In this document: piece after piece, positions 1 to 12,334 of the stretch | Position numbering within the stretch: position 1 is the first letter of the stretch | Layout: every line of letters starts with the position of its first letter | Source: Symsagittifera roscoffensis | Taxonomy: Eukaryota > Xenacoelomorpha > Acoela > Convolutidae | Direction of reading: 5' to 3' | Assembly (NCBI RefSeq): GCF_963678635.1 | Contig: NC_087062.1 | Location: 56,125,970-56,189,969 of the forward strand | DNA: 64,000 bases | The notes under the pieces: generated by a model | What the model was told of the DNA's origin: nothing | What the model saw: the letters and a program-made list of their open reading frames with translations, nothing else | The model's database searches: none | Position numbers and translations under genes: made by a program

Positions 1-321
1 CGCCATAAGTCAACATATAGAGTTTTTCTGGCCAAACGGCGTCCAATCGTATCCTTAGAATTGCATTTTGTAGCCGCATGCCAATTTTGAAGAAATTCTG
101 ACGAAACGTTTTGGAGATCAGCCCCGATTCCGCCGACAGGGGTATAAGGTTATAAGAAACGAGAACCGGCAGGGACCCTACCCTTGCCTCGCCGTATCTC
201 TGACGCCGAAGCGCGACGACCACCTAGTTGTCACTGTGGCCCCGCTAAGTAAGTGACTTTTTTTTGACGAGTGGGTTCCGCGGGGGGCGGAGCAGGGGAA
301 CGCTTAACGCACTCGCAAAAG

Positions 322-340
322 GAGCACCCTTCGGGTGCTC
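322..340. other. hairpin I, unit 1
   Basis: Perfect 8-bp stem GAGCACCC/GGGTGCTC with loop TTC, followed by six T. It resembles a bacterial terminator in form only; the context is eukaryotic repeat DNA. Confidence 0.8.
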
Positions 341-540
341 TTTTTTGCTCGAAAGTTTTCTGAAACGGTATCTGATGAACTTTGTTAGGTGTCACAAAAG
401 CAACAACAAAAAACTTTCTGTATGTGATTAGAAAAGATCAAAAAAGATTTCTCATACTTTCAATGACTGAATCTACACCTGATAAGTCTCTAGAGAACTC
501 TAAACCAAAGTAACTTATGTTTTTCAGTGATTCATGAAGA

Positions 541-579
541 GGACCGTTCCAACGAAAACAAGTTTTCGGAAACAGTCCT
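541..579. other. hairpin II, unit 1
   Basis: Inverted repeat GGACCGTTCC...GGAAACAGTCC with inner arms CGAAAAC/GTTTTCG. The same structure occurs in the other units. Confidence 0.7.
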
Positions 580-1950
580 CATATTTTTTTCGAGCACATT
601 GTAAAGTACGTGGACTTTCAATTGTGACTAATAGCTGAATTGGACTTGGAATTTGTCCCAAAGAGGTTAAGTTTGTCTCAAATTGATTAGAAGCAAAAGA
701 AAAAATAAAAAAAATTTTTATTTGGAAAAAAAAGTTGAGTCAGAAACGTGAAAAAACCCTTTATTCAAAAGTCACTAAAAGTAGCTCCAATTGGCTTAAA
801 TCACTAGACTACAATATATGAACCTGTTCAGAATGGTTTTCAAGACCAAAGCCGTAAAACTTCCATATTTAGAGAAAAGGCAAAAAAAACACATTTTTGG
901 TTAACTCAAAGAGGTAGATAAATCGGGTAAAGTCGTCTTCAGACCTATAGGATCGAGAAGTGATCTAAATAGGGTATATATGTAGTGTCCCTGTTAGGTC
1001 GCATGCAAAAAACTAGAACAGTTTTGTTAGCCACTTCCGAAATTAAGACTTTTTTTTCGAAATTTGGCCATTTTAATTTGTAGTAAAATAGTAGTAAAAT
1101 AGCCGAGAAAAAAAATTGTAAAAACCATAATTTTTATTCAATTTTGACGTTTAAATACTCTATACGTACTAAAATGTCTATGGCAAGCTCAAATAAGCCA
1201 TCAAAATTCATTTTTTCTCACTTTTTAAAATTTTTGTTTTTTTGATTTACAATGTTGAGTCAGAAACGTAAAAAATCAATTTTTTTTCAAAAAGTCAAAA
1301 TAAAGTGATCCGATCAATTTGTTTCACTAAAACACACTTTATGAACCTGTTCAGAATGTCTTTTTGGGTTAGAGCCGAAAATTCACCCATTTTGAGAAAA
1401 GTGGAAAAAACACCTTTTTAGTTACAAAAAAACCATCATTTTTGTTGCAGTTTTTGGAAAAAATCATATTTTTGAGGAAAAAAAAATTTCTCAAACCTTT
1501 ATATTTAGGCTCCCCAAACAGTCTACTTTCATCCATTTATTGTCAATATACCCCATTTTTTGAACCAAAACAGAGTTAATAGGTGATTTTTATCAAAAAA
1601 CGTGTTTTTTACCATTTTTGCCCCCCATTTCCCTCTATAAGTCAACACATAACAAAATTTTGGCAAAACGGGGCAAAAGTGTATCCTTAGAATTTCAATA
1701 CGAGGCTGCATGCAAAAAATTAGGGAATTCTGACCTACAGTTTTCGAGAACAGGACTTATTCTCCATGAAAAGGGTAAAAGGTAATTGTTCCTTCGAACC
1801 GACGGGGCCCCTTCCCCTGTCTCTGCTGAACGCCATAGCCGGACGCGGCGGCCACCTAGCACCAGTTATTGACCTGCGGTGCGTTAGTGTTTGCGGGTGT
1901 AAGTTTTGAAGTGTGGCCTGGCGGCCATTAGCTTCAAGGCATGTGGCACT

Positions 1951-1990
1951 CGCAGAAAAAGAGCACCCGAAGGGTGCTCTTTTCTGCTCG
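1951..1990. other. hairpin I, unit 2
   Basis: Core stem GAGCACCC/GGGTGCTC (1961-1979) with loop GAA, extended outward by GCAGAAAA/TTTTCTGC with one bulged A, giving about 16 bp. Confidence 0.8.
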
Positions 1991-2176
1991 AAAACTGTAA
2001 GTCAATTAGTTTTTTCTTAACCTCCACATTTTGTTTAACATTTTATAAACTTCCCTTCTTCATTTCTCCTTGAGACTATTAGCCATGATCGCTAACTTGC
2101 ATTGCTGGCTGATTATAATGACAAGTCACTCTGCGCCTTGATCAGTTAACAATGCAAAACATTGTGATTCTTGAAG

Positions 2177-2216
2177 AGGACTGTTTCAACAAAAACAAGT
2201 TTTCGGAAACAGTCCT
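2177..2216. other. hairpin II, unit 2
   Basis: 11-bp outer stem AGGACTGTTTC/GAAACAGTCCT around an A-rich/T-rich inner part. Confidence 0.75.
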
Positions 2217-3600
2217 GTTAACTTATTTCTGATCTCGTTTTTAAGTTTATCGACTTTTAGTTGTTTTAAGTAGGCTATTTGGACCTGAATTAGGTCCTAA
2301 AAGGTTAATTTTGTCTCAAAATGATTAGAAGCAATAGAAAAAAAAACATTTTTTTTATTTGATAAAAATAGTTGAAATAGAAACGTGAAAAATCTCTTTT
2401 TTTTTCAAAATTCATCAAAAGTAGTTCCAATTGAATTGAATCACTAGGCTACAATGTATGAACCTGTTCAGAATGGTTTTCAAGACCAAAGCCGTAAAAT
2501 TTCCATATTTAGAGAAAAGACAAAAAAACACGTTTTTGGTTAACTCATAAAGTTAGATAAATCGGGTAAAGTCGTCTTCAAACCTAAAGAATCAAAAAAT
2601 GAATTAATTAGGGCATACATGTAGTGTCCCTGTAAGGCCGCTTGCAAAAAATTACAACAATTGTGGTAGCCACTTCCGAAAACAAGTCTTTTTTTTCGAA
2701 ATTTGGCCATTTTCATCTGTAGTAAAGTAGTAAAAAGCTACCCGAGAAAAAAAGTTGTAAAAACCAAAATTTTCGTCCAATTTTGACAATTAAATACTCT
2801 AAACCTACTAAAATGACTATGGCAAGCTCGAATATGCTATCAAAATTCATTTTTTCTCACTTTTTAAAATTTTTGATTTTTTGATATAAAATGTTGAGTC
2901 AGAAACGTGAAAAATCAGTTTTTATCAAAAAGTAAAAAAAAGTTGTTCCAATCAAATTATTTCAATAGGCCACGCTCTGTGGACTTGATTAGAAGTGTTA
3001 GCATGATCAAAGCCATAAATTTCCATATTTAGAGAAAAGGCGAAAAAAAACACCTTTTTGGTTAATTTTTTCAAAAAAGTGACCAAAAAATTAGGAGACG
3101 GTCCTGAAAAAATAAAAATTTTAAAAAAAAAGTAATTCCAATTTTTACATCGTTAGGCTCCCTAAACAGTCTTCTTTCATCCATTACTAAACAATCTATC
3201 CCATTTTCTGGACCCAATATGAGTTATTGAGTCATTTTGACCAAAAATCGTGTTTCGTTTTTCCGTTTTTGCCCCCCATTTCCCGCCATAAGTCAACATA
3301 TAGAGTTTTTCTGGCCAAACGGCGTGCAATCGTATCCTTAGAATTGCATTTTGTAGCCGCATGCCAATTTTAAAGAAATTCTGACGAAACGTTTTCGAGA
3401 TCAGCCCCGATTCCGCCGACAGGGGTATAAGGTTATAAGAAACGAGAACCGGCAGGGACCCTACCCTTGCCTCGCCGTATCTCTGACGCCGAAGCGCGAC
3501 GACCACCTAGGTCAATCTTTTACCTGCGGTGCATCGGTGTTTGCGGGTGTAAGTTTTGAAGTGTGGCCTGGGGGCCATTGGCTTCAAGGCATGTGGCACT

Positions 3601-3640
3601 CGCAGAAAAAGAGCACCCGAAGGGTGCTCTTTTCTGCTCG
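3601..3640. other. hairpin I, unit 3
   Basis: Same structure as in unit 2: core 3611-3629, loop GAA, outer arms GCAGAAAA/TTTTCTGC. Confidence 0.8.
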
Positions 3641-3828
3641 AAAACTCTAGGTCAATTAATTTTTTCTTAACCTTCACATTTTGTCAAACATTTTTTGACT
3701 TTTCCTTCTTCATTACTCACTGAGACTATTAACCATGATCGCTAACTTGCATTGCTGGCTGATTATAATGACAAGTCACTCTGCGCCTTGATCAGTTAAC
3801 AATGCAAAACATTGTGATTCTTGAAGAA

Positions 3829-3866
3829 GACTGTTTCGACGAAAACAAGTTTTCGGAAACAGTCCT
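3829..3866. other. hairpin II, unit 3
   Basis: GACTGTTTC/GAAACAGTC with inner arms CGAAAAC/GTTTTCG and a two-base AA loop: a nearly continuous stem of about 17 bp. Confidence 0.75.
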
Positions 3867-5239
3867 GTTAACTTATTTTTGATCTCGTTTTTAAATTTAT
3901 CGACTTTTAGTTGTTTTCAGTAGGCTATTGGACCTGAATTAGGTCCTAAAAGTTAATTTTGTCTCGAAATGATTAGAAGCAATAGAAAAAAAAACATTTT
4001 TTTTTTATTTGATAAATATAGTTGAAATAGAAACGTGAAAAATCTCTTTTTTTCAAAAGTCATCAAAAATAGTTCCAATTGAATTGAATCACTAGGCTAC
4101 AATGTATGAACCTGTTCAGAATGGTTTTCAAAACCAAAGCCGTAAAATTTCCATATTTGGAGAAAAGTAAAAAAAAAACACGTTTTTGGTTAACTCATAA
4201 AGGTAGATAAATCGGGTAAAGTCGTCTTTAAACATAAAGGATCAAAAAATGAATTAATTAGGGCATACATGTAGTGTCCTTGTAAGGCCGCTTGCAAAAA
4301 ATTACAACAATTGTGGTAGCCACTTCCGAAAACAAGTCTTTTTTTTCGAAATTTAGCCAGTTTTATTTGTAGTAAAGTAGTAAAAAGCTACCCGAGAAAA
4401 AAAAGTTGTAAAAACCAAAATTTTCATCCAATTTTGACAATTAAATACTCTAAACCTACTAAAATGACTATGGCAAGCTCGAATATGCTATCAAAACTCA
4501 TTTTTTCTCACTTTTTAAAATTTTTGTTTTTTTGATATAAAATGTTGAGTCAGAAACATGAAAAACCAATTTTTCTCAAAAAGTCAAAAAAAGTTGTTCC
4601 AATCAAATTGTTTCAATAGGCCACGCTTTGTGGACTTGTTTAGAAGTGTTAGCATGATCAAAGCCATAAAAATTCCATATTTAGAGAAAAGGCGAAAAAA
4701 ACACGTTTTTGGTTAATTTTTTCAAAAAAATGACCAAAAAATTAGGAGACGGTCCTGAAAAAAATTTTTTTTTAAAAATAAAGTAATTCTAATTTCTACA
4801 CAATTAGACTCCCTAAACAGTCTTCTTTCATCCAATACTAAACAATCTATCCCATTTTTTGGACTCAAATTGAGTTATTGAGTCATTTTAACCAAAAATC
4901 GTGTTTCGTTTTTCCGTTTTTGCCCCCCATTTCCCGCCATAAGTCAACATATAGAGTTTTTCTGGCCAAACGGCGTCCAATCGTATCCTTAGAATTGCAT
5001 TTTGTAGCCGCATGCCAATTTTAAAGAAATTCTGACGAAACGTTTTCGAGATCAGCCCCGATTCCGCCGACAGGGGTATAAGGTTATAAGAAACGAGAAC
5101 CGGCAGGGACCCTACCCTTGCCTCGCCGTATCTCTGACGCCGAAGCGCGACGACCACCAAGGAAATTGAGAAGAATATTGATAAAAATGATTTGTTGTAT
5201 TTTTGGTTTGTTCGCTCAAGTTTCGTCGGCCAAATTGCC

Positions 5240-5760
5240 ACAACGGATTTTACTTGAGTTGTAGACAATTTTCATTGTAGGTGCAAGTGTTTTTCATTCT
5301 AGTTTCAGTGGTGGACTTGAAATATTTTTAAAAAAATCATAAAAAATTTTCATAAAATCTTTTTTTTCAGTTGGTGTCTGCTAGTTGGCTTAGTTGCCAC
5401 ATCACTGATTTTTTTTGCTCTAAGCAACTTTCATTGTAGTTGCTAGTGCAAGTGCTGCTTATTCTAGTTTCAAGGGGGACTTCAAAGATTTAAAATCGGT
5501 TTTTTTTTTTGGCTCAAGTGGTTTCGGCTAACATATTATTGGCTTAGTTGCCACATCTGTTTTTTCTTGTGCTGAAAACAACTTTCATTGTATTTGCAAG
5601 TACAAGACTTGTCCATTGTTGCTCAAGGTGGGACTTAGACCTTTTTAGAAAAATATATATTTTTTTTCAGCTCAACTTGTGTCTGCTCAAAGATTGTCGT
5701 CTTTGTTTCCTTTCGTAAAGTTTGTTCCGTTGTTGCTGATTTAAAACTCAAGTGTCAGGC
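5240..5760. repeat. degenerate ~165-bp tandem repeat
   Basis: GGCTTAGTTGCCACATC recurs near 5381 and 5545, each followed by TTTCATTGTAGTTGC-like and TTCAAGGGGGACTT-like blocks. Related segments recur near 31,600-33,060 and 35,880, so this is a dispersed family. Confidence 0.6.
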
Positions 5761-8258
5761 ATGTTTGCCTGGAATGAACTTCTATCGAGACATATGAAAT
5801 TTTAAATTCTCTTTTTAAATTCTGGTTTAAATGTCTTGTTTAAATGTCTAAAATGTTTCTAAATTAGTCAAAAAAAGTCAAACAAATTTTTGGAAAACTT
5901 TGTTTCTAAACCTTGACTTGACGTTCTTGTCTACGCAGGTATTTGGCGGGTTTTGCGCGATATTTTTGAATGTGGTTGTTTCTGGTAGAATTTTTTTGAA
6001 AGTTTATTCAACTCCCGTGTTTTTTTTCACTAACGGGGGTCTTTTTATTTTTGTGATGTTTTTTTTTGCTGTGGTTCAGATTCCTTACCATTGCGGGTTA
6101 GTTTCTGTTATGACTAGATTGTTGCTATTGGGTTAATTTCATAGGTTTTTAGAGCTTTCTATATTTAATGCAAATTCTTTCTTTGAATTTATTTTTAAAC
6201 AATTTTTTGTATTCAAGTTTTTTGAAATTTCGTTTAATTTTGTTCGTTTATCCGGATGTTCTTGATGGTCATTCAGTGTGTTTGGTTCCAAGGTTTTCAG
6301 CTAAGTTTTATAGTGAGTTTTGGGATTATTGGCTCATGATTTTTGGACCGAAACTTCTTTTTTTGTATCCTTTCCATCTAATAGTTATCGCAAAAAATAA
6401 ATCGAGTTTGTGTAACACGAATCGGTTTTTTTTTGGCAATTGAGTTCTAAAAAATTTGCAAAAAACATCCTCGGTTTTCAGCCGTTGATTTCCAAATATT
6501 TCATTTAATTGTTTCTTTTTTTGTACGAGCCGAATAATCTTTCGAACTTTGGCATGCAGTTCGCTATCGCAAGTGGTGCGAAGCTCTGCTTCATCTCTGT
6601 GTCTGGAATATATCTAAGGTTCAACCCTATATTTTAAATAACAGCAGATGAAATTGTAGTAATGGAGTACTTTTTCATGACTTCTAGTGAATAGAAGCCG
6701 CTTGTAGTGACTGGAGTCATATTTCAATAACTTTCCTAGTTTGGGTTATAGAAAAAATCAATTTTGTTAAATGTACCTTTTTTTGATTTCACAAAGTGCT
6801 TGACTGCTCATGTAAAAAAGAAAACATTTTTATGTTCATTAAATGTTCGTTTACATTTCTGTTTGTTATTGAACGAAGTAATTTGTACTTATAAGCTTTG
6901 TTTTGTTTAAGGAAATAGTGCTCACTTTACTGGCGATTTGACTTAAGTTTCTTTCTGAGTTCGCTTCAAATTCATTTGCCAAAAGGGAGGCAATTTAGGC
7001 TCTCAATTTACAAAAATGAAAATAGCTTGGTTTTAGTTTCAAAAGAAGATGTCAATTTTGGGTTTATTTTGTCATCAAAATAATTCGTTTAATATAATCG
7101 AAAACTTTTCAATTATTACAAAATCGAGCTTTCATCGCCTTTAATGCTCACCTTTTTATACAATAATTTAATAACTTATTTTATAAATCATTTTTTCATG
7201 AGATTTAATATAGTTCATGGTTTTCTGGTTTTTACACGCCAAAACTCTCTGGTGGAAAAAAGTGTGGAAGAATTTTTTATAGAATTTTTTTTTGCATTTA
7301 TTTTTCAGTTTATTTTTTGATTCATGGTTTCTGATTTTTTAAATACATAAAATGCCTGCAGTTAATTTTAATTTTTATTTGATCGGTTTGTTTTAGTTTT
7401 TAATATTTGATTTGAAATCTATTTAAGTTAATGGCACGGTGAATTGATGAAGTATGTCAAAACTATCGAAAAAAATCCATAAAATTCGAAAAAATTCATA
7501 AATTTCCGAAAGTTTTTATCTCCAATTTTGACATGACTGTTATGTCCATGAAAAAATATGGCGGATTTTGCGCGATATTCATCAGTGTCGCTCTTTGCGG
7601 CTTAAATTTTTTGGAAAAAATGAAATTTCATGTTTTTCCGTAATAGGCATCTTGTTTGTTGTAATCTTATTTGTCAGGTTTCCATTTTTGATGTTTGCTG
7701 TAACTAGAAAATTTTTATATAATGTTAGAGTTTTTTTAGATTTGCTGCAATTGTCGTGGCAATTGTCGTTGTGGCAATTGTTTGTAACTTTGGCAGTCAC
7801 TTTTTTGATTTTTTTTTCATCTCAATCTTAGTTTTTAGCAAGCAACGGATACGGCCTTTTCCTCTCCCAAGGTTTTCCTTTCGGAAATGCAGATTGTAGG
7901 TTGCATGATTTTGAGCAAATTTTTTTCGAATTAAGTAAAGCATTTTCAGACGTTTTGACCGATTTCCATCAATTTGTTATTATAAAGAAATGAATGTGTA
8001 GACCAAAGTTTTCTAATTGTCTTAGATAACTGATTTTTATTAGAAAAAATGTTTTTTCTTCTTGATTTTTAAGCGTACGATTTCTTCATCAGAAATTCAT
8101 TTATCTTGCTTGTACTTTTCCGTTCAATACACTATATTCTGAACGGGGTTTTTGTTAATCGACTTTAAAAAAAATAGAAAATGACGCTGTTGGATCACGT
8201 CATCCTCTGTTTCAGGGTTACATCTTTCCTTTTCTGTCTATATTCTTAAAAAGCGACA
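5761..8258. other. gene-poor, T-rich stretch
   Basis: I see no supportable gene. GGCGG(G/A)TTTTGCGCGATAT occurs at about 5945 and 7560, so part of this stretch is duplicated. A TATCGCAAGTGGTGCGAAGC motif lies near 6566; it is a landmark of the composite repeat also found near 24.6, 28.3 and 35.5 kb. Open frames at 5900-6443 and 7568-7831 are low-complexity F/L/V-rich reading of T-rich DNA. Confidence 0.5.
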
Positions 8259-8320
8259 ATGGTCTTAAAATGTATTCAGAAGCGACTTTCAAGTGAAACA
8301 AGATGTTTGATGCACCGTAG
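8259..8320 (+). CDS. candidate short first exon (speculative)
   Basis: ATG at 8259 opens 20 codons and ends CGTAG followed by GTAAGAGT, a near-consensus 5' splice site, in phase 2. The peptide starts MVLKCIQKRL. I do not recognise it and found no downstream exon that fits its phase. It is listed only because the donor site is strong for such AT-rich DNA. It may be a chance ATG. Confidence 0.2.
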
Positions 8321-8840
8321 GTAAGAGTCACGCGCCATTTTGGGGATTATTCTTTTTCTAACCTGTAATTTTGTAGTGCAAGTAAGAACCTGCGTTCAGC
8401 AACAGGTATGTGAAGGTGCAATAGTTTTTGTATTGCAACCTGAGTTTTTTTTTCGTTTGAGCTACTGTTGCAATAGTTGTTCATTTTAGTTTCAGGAGGA
8501 CTCAAAAATTGTCGGCGTTGTTTCTGCGTCGTAAGTTTTGTTCCGTTTTTTACTTAAAATTCAAATGTCTTGCTTGAATTTTTGCCTACAATTCCTGTTT
8601 TATCAAAACATGTTTTAAGAAACTGTATGGGATTGGTTTTTTGAAACGCTTTTGGAGAATTTTACATTCATCGCAAAAGTTTAAGTTTTTCTCAAAATTT
8701 GCTCCTGGGAATTCTAAAAAAGGAGTATCAATGAAAGCCCGTTTTTTCCCCTGTGTGCATGCAGAATTTTCTAGTCAATTTTTTTTTACTCCACGGTCTA
8801 CAGCGTTTTTTTTTTAAATTTTTGTTCGTTTTCTCAAAAA
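8321..8840. other. unassigned, repeat-derived
   Basis: No gene seen. About 8,490-8,560 resembles 5,690-5,750 (GTCG(G/T)C(G/T)TTGTTTC...GTTTTGTTCCG), so it belongs to the dispersed repeat background. Confidence 0.4.
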
Positions 8841-9300
8841 CGAACCTCCCAAATCTGAGATTTTGATTTCAATGGACAGAACGGGTTGTGCAAAACTCCG
8901 CTGCATGAGCGGCTACGCCCAATTTTGTCTCAAAACTGTATGGCCCTCGTAATAGTGAAATGTTTGATTTTAGATCGTTTTTTGAAATTTTTTTGACTTT
9001 CCTCGAAAACTGCCCTTCCATATCTGAGATTTTTTGAGTTCAACCCCGAGAATGGTTGAATTAGCAGGGTCAATTTTTTTGAAAACTACCCTGCTAATTA
9101 TCCTATTAGGTGTTAAATCGAGAAACCCCGTTCTGGGAATCTTCTCTGCTTAAGCAGACAGCATGTATTTTTTGCAGAAAAAATTTAATGGATTTCGGAT
9201 AGTCGTGTTTTTGAATTTTTGACCATGTCTCCGAAATTTTTGACTTTTATTTAAAACTACCCTTTTAAATATGAGATAAGCGTTTAATCGAAAGAATTGG
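8841..9300. repeat. minisatellite A cluster 1 (~180-bp unit)
   Basis: About two and a half diverged units with the landmarks TGAGCGGCTACGCCCAATTT, TATGGCCCTCG, TTTTTGACCGTTTTTT-like and CTACCCTNCCAAATCTGAGAT. The same unit recurs near 24.2, 27.0-28.0 and 34.5-35.5 kb. Confidence 0.7.
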
Positions 9301-9309
9301 CTGCTTGAA

Positions 9310-10590
9310 TATTCCCTTACAGCTTCATCGCTTCGATAGTTTGCTCAGGAAAACTCTAACTTTTGGCAAACCGAGTCGTTCTATAGAAAATTTGAAATGC
9401 TGCAAAATTTCATCATTTCAATAGCTTGCTTAAATTTTTTTTTGCGAAGCACATTTCGAATTTTTTCAAATCTAACTTGCTTTAATTGTTTGCTTTGAAA
9501 TTGTTCTTTTTTCGAGCCAATTCGCTGTAAAAAAGAACTGAAATATTTCAACGTTCATGGCGTGAACACCTTGCTGAGAAAAACTTGAAAGTTTTCGTCA
9601 TCTGATTTTTTCTATGGAATAACTTGAAGTACTTGGCAGCTTCATCGCTTTTTACCAATCAATTCGGTGTATGAATTAAAATGAAGTATTTGAAAGTTTC
9701 ATAGCTTGAAAGGCTTTCTCAGAAAAATATGACTTTTTCACGACCAATTCGCTCAATAAAGATAACTTAAATTTATCGTTTGGTTAGCTTGCTTAGGAAA
9801 CCTTCGAGTTTGCAATTCTATCATGCGATTCGATTCCGGCCAATAAAACTAATTTTTAAAAAATTTTCATGAAGATACGAATTTCAAAATTTTCCAAATA
9901 GCCTTGCCGGAATTCCTTGCTGGGAAAATCTTTGACTTTATGCTAATCGATTCGCAGTGAACTTATTTGAATTATTCCAAATTTTTAAAAATTGATTTGT
10001 CTGCTCAGAAAAACTAACTGATTGGCCTTCCTCGCTTGAATTTTTGAACTGATTGGCCTCGCTTGATTGTCCGCGCTATGAAACAACTTGATATATATCA
10101 CAAGATTCAAAGCTTAAATGATTTGTTGAGAAAAATTACTTTTAGCGAATGTATTTGAGGCATGGAATAGCATTAGTTCTTCAAAAAATTCATCGTTTCA
10201 ATGGCTTGCCCATAAGTAATTTGCCAATCAGTACACGGTATGGAATAACTCAAAAAGTTATCAAAACTTATCGCTTTTTGAGAAAAATTCGAATCAGTTC
10301 ATTATGAAAGAAATCAAATTGTTTCAAGAGTTGAAGGCGTGGTTGACCTGCTCAGAAAAATGTGAGCTTTTCGCAATTCGGTTCACGGTATGGAATTTCA
10401 CGGTTCACTGTATGATTTTGCGAAACTGTTCGGCTGAAAAAGTTTGATTTATTTCAAAGTTGCCTTTCTTAAATGAAAGCTTGCCTCGGAAAGTTCTGCC
10501 GACCGATTCATGATATGGATCAATTTGCAATTTTTCATAACATGAATTTTTTTTGCTTGATTAGCTTCATCACAACAACTAGCTTTTTGC
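9310..10590. repeat. degenerate ~85-bp tandem repeat array
   Basis: Recurring, strongly diverged blocks in the same order: CCAATTCGCTGTATGGAAT, then ACTTGAAxTATTT, TTCATCGCTTGAATGGC and TTGCTCAGAAAAACTT. Roughly a dozen or more units can be followed. No coding potential is seen. Confidence 0.65.
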
Positions 10591-11544
10591 GAGCCGGTTT
10601 AATCATGTAGCAATGGAATGACGTAATTAATCTTATGCGGTTTCTGAAATATACACCTTTTTAATTAAAATTTTTGCCTAATATTAACCCTTTTATTTTT
10701 CGCCTTATATAGCCGCCCCTAATATTCTTTAAGGAAGATTCCAAAATGTAGTGCGATAGGGCGCTACTATGCTTTTTCCCGCCTGAAAGTTGACTAATGG
10801 AATCATTTTACGTTTTAGAGCTCTTTATTAGATCATTGAGAAATTGAAATTTCTATCTTTAGACAGAGTTGTATAGCTTGAGCAAATTCTAGTTTTTGCT
10901 AGGTTATTTTCTTCGAGTTAATGGTAATCACGTCAAATGTTGCCTGATTTGTTTAATCCTTTCATTTTTACACATGTCAGCTAGCGAGTATTGTGTTATA
11001 TTACGAATCGGCTTTGTTCTAAAACAACTCACACTTAATCGTTTTCATTTCATAGCATTGGCAATTTATTAGCATGTCTTCGATAGGCTTCCTTGGTGCA
11101 CAGCAGAGATAGCAGTACTCCCGGTCATAACTTCTTGTTTTTTTTTGCCTTTTTGGAGCTAATTCTTGCCGTTTCTTGTGTTCCCGAAGTGCAGCTTCGC
11201 CTCAGTGTTCAAACTCTTGATCTACATCAACTCTGTTCACCTGCATTGGTGGAAGGAACACGTGGTTTGAAGACTGTTTACACTAGCAAATGCTTGTGTT
11301 CTACCATGATTAATTGTCAATAAAATTAGTGAAAACATCTATATAGGCGGTATGGTCCTGTTGATTATCCAATCCAAAAGTGCAAATAGCGTGAATAAAT
11401 TTGAGAAATGATTAATTTTTTAGATTAACAGCGGAAAAATGAACTGTTGATCGATATTTTTCAATTTGGTTAATTTTTATTTTCAAAAAAGTAATTCATA
11501 AAAAGTACTTCAAACTAAAAGAGCTTTGCATGACATAATATTTT
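10591..11544. other. unassigned; possible weak 3' exon near 11,200
   Basis: A pyrimidine tract and ...CGAAGTGCAG end near 11,194. The following open stretch reads (in part) LRLSVQTLDLHQLCSP and stops at 11,321-11,323, overlapping an AATAAA at 11,319. This could be a terminal exon or a chance frame. I do not recognise the peptide. Confidence 0.25.
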
Positions 11545-11908
11545 TTCTTTGGAATTCAAGTTGAAAAAAGTTTTTTTTTGGTCTCCTTGAGTTCATTGAC
11601 ACTTATCTTACTGTATTAGTTATGTTTTCACTTTTTTAACGTGATTGGTCTATTTTTGAGTTAAGTAAATGTGTTCATTTTAATTGTATCTTTTAACTGC
11701 TCAAGTTCTTTTTGGCTTGCGACTTGATATCATGTGTTTCAACGCTGTCTGATATTTAATATTGGAGGATTTTTTAACGAAGTAAGGTGAGTTGGTTCTT
11801 TGAGTAGGCAAAAGACTTCCAATCTGAAAGTGCGTGGTTTGAAACCCGTCGAAGGCCAAAAAAAAAGTTTATTCAAGTTTTTCCACGATTTATCTTTGTT
11901 TTTTGTAG

Positions 11909-12334
11909 CTCGAAATTATTTTCGCAAAAGGTGTTTTTGACATCGCTGGTTCCTGCAAGGTTGGTGGAACTAGAAGCGAATCTTCTGACGAAGTTCTTCT
12001 TGCAAACCTCCCGGATGTTGGGAAATACTCGTTCGGGGATCAACTCTATCTAGTTCAAGCGTTGACGCACTCAAGTTATACCAGAAACAATCTAACTGAC
12101 AATTATCAACGTCTGGAGTTCCTAGGAGATGCTGCTTTGGATTATGTCATTACAAAGCATCTAATCGAAACGTATCCCCACTTTGATCCGGGAATGCTGA
12201 CTGACATGCGATCTGCTCTAGTGAATAATGTTCTGTTTTCATCCTTGGCTGTAAAATTGGGTCTGCATAAGGCGTTGAAGCATCTTTCTTTGGAGCTGCA
12301 ACAGGAAATCAACAGATTTGTTGAATTTTTGGAG
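11909..12334 (+). CDS. Dicer RNase IIIb exon, first half (copy 1)
   Basis: Dicers are RNase III enzymes that cut long dsRNA or pre-miRNA hairpins with two RNase III domains. This exon follows a T-rich tract and TTTGTAG and reads 142 codons from LEIIFAKGVF to NRFVEFLE. It contains the RNase III signature RLEFLGDAALDYVITKHL, preceded by QALTHSSYTRN and followed by LTDMRSALVNNVLFSSLAVK, the usual order of a Dicer RNase IIIb domain. The glutamate and aspartate of LEFLGD, the first two of four metal-binding acidic residues, are intact. The exon ends GAG before GTTGGT, a weak donor, in phase 0. The second half of the domain (D and E of the usual GD-x-FES block) and a dsRBD are absent from the repeated unit, so no copy can encode a complete catalytic centre alone. 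Confidence 0.85.

Larger units (their letters stand above)
1..5158. repeat. ~1.65-kb tandem higher-order repeat array (three units plus a partial fourth)
   Basis: The landmark CGCCATAAGTCAACATATAG recurs near 1, 3284 and 4935, with a diverged copy near 1633, giving a spacing of about 1,632-1,651 bp. Each unit holds a GC-richer block ending near CGACCACC (about 215, 1854, 3507, 5158), two hairpins, and two diverged subcopies about 520 bp apart of a block starting GTTGAGTCAGAAACGT (for example 734 and 1254). At 5158 the repeat stops abruptly and unrelated sequence follows. Small open frames on the minus strand recur with the units and look like by-products of the GC-rich block. I recognise no protein. 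The type of element is unknown; a tandemly amplified non-autonomous transposon is one possibility. Confidence 0.85.

Noticed and set aside
322-346. Hairpin plus T run as a rho-independent terminator
   Set aside because: The context is a eukaryotic tandem repeat without any bacterial gene; units 2 and 3 show a longer stem extending through the T run.
3177-3506. Minus-strand open frame of 109 codons, repeated at 4,888-5,268, as a gene
   Set aside because: It follows the tandem repeat unit, is broken in the diverged unit, has no recognisable motif, and its last copy runs into unrelated DNA at 5158.
5900-6443. Two F/L/V-rich open frames as membrane proteins
   Set aside because: Typical of T-rich DNA read in frame; no conserved motif, no splice signals, and part of the DNA is duplicated at 7.56 kb.
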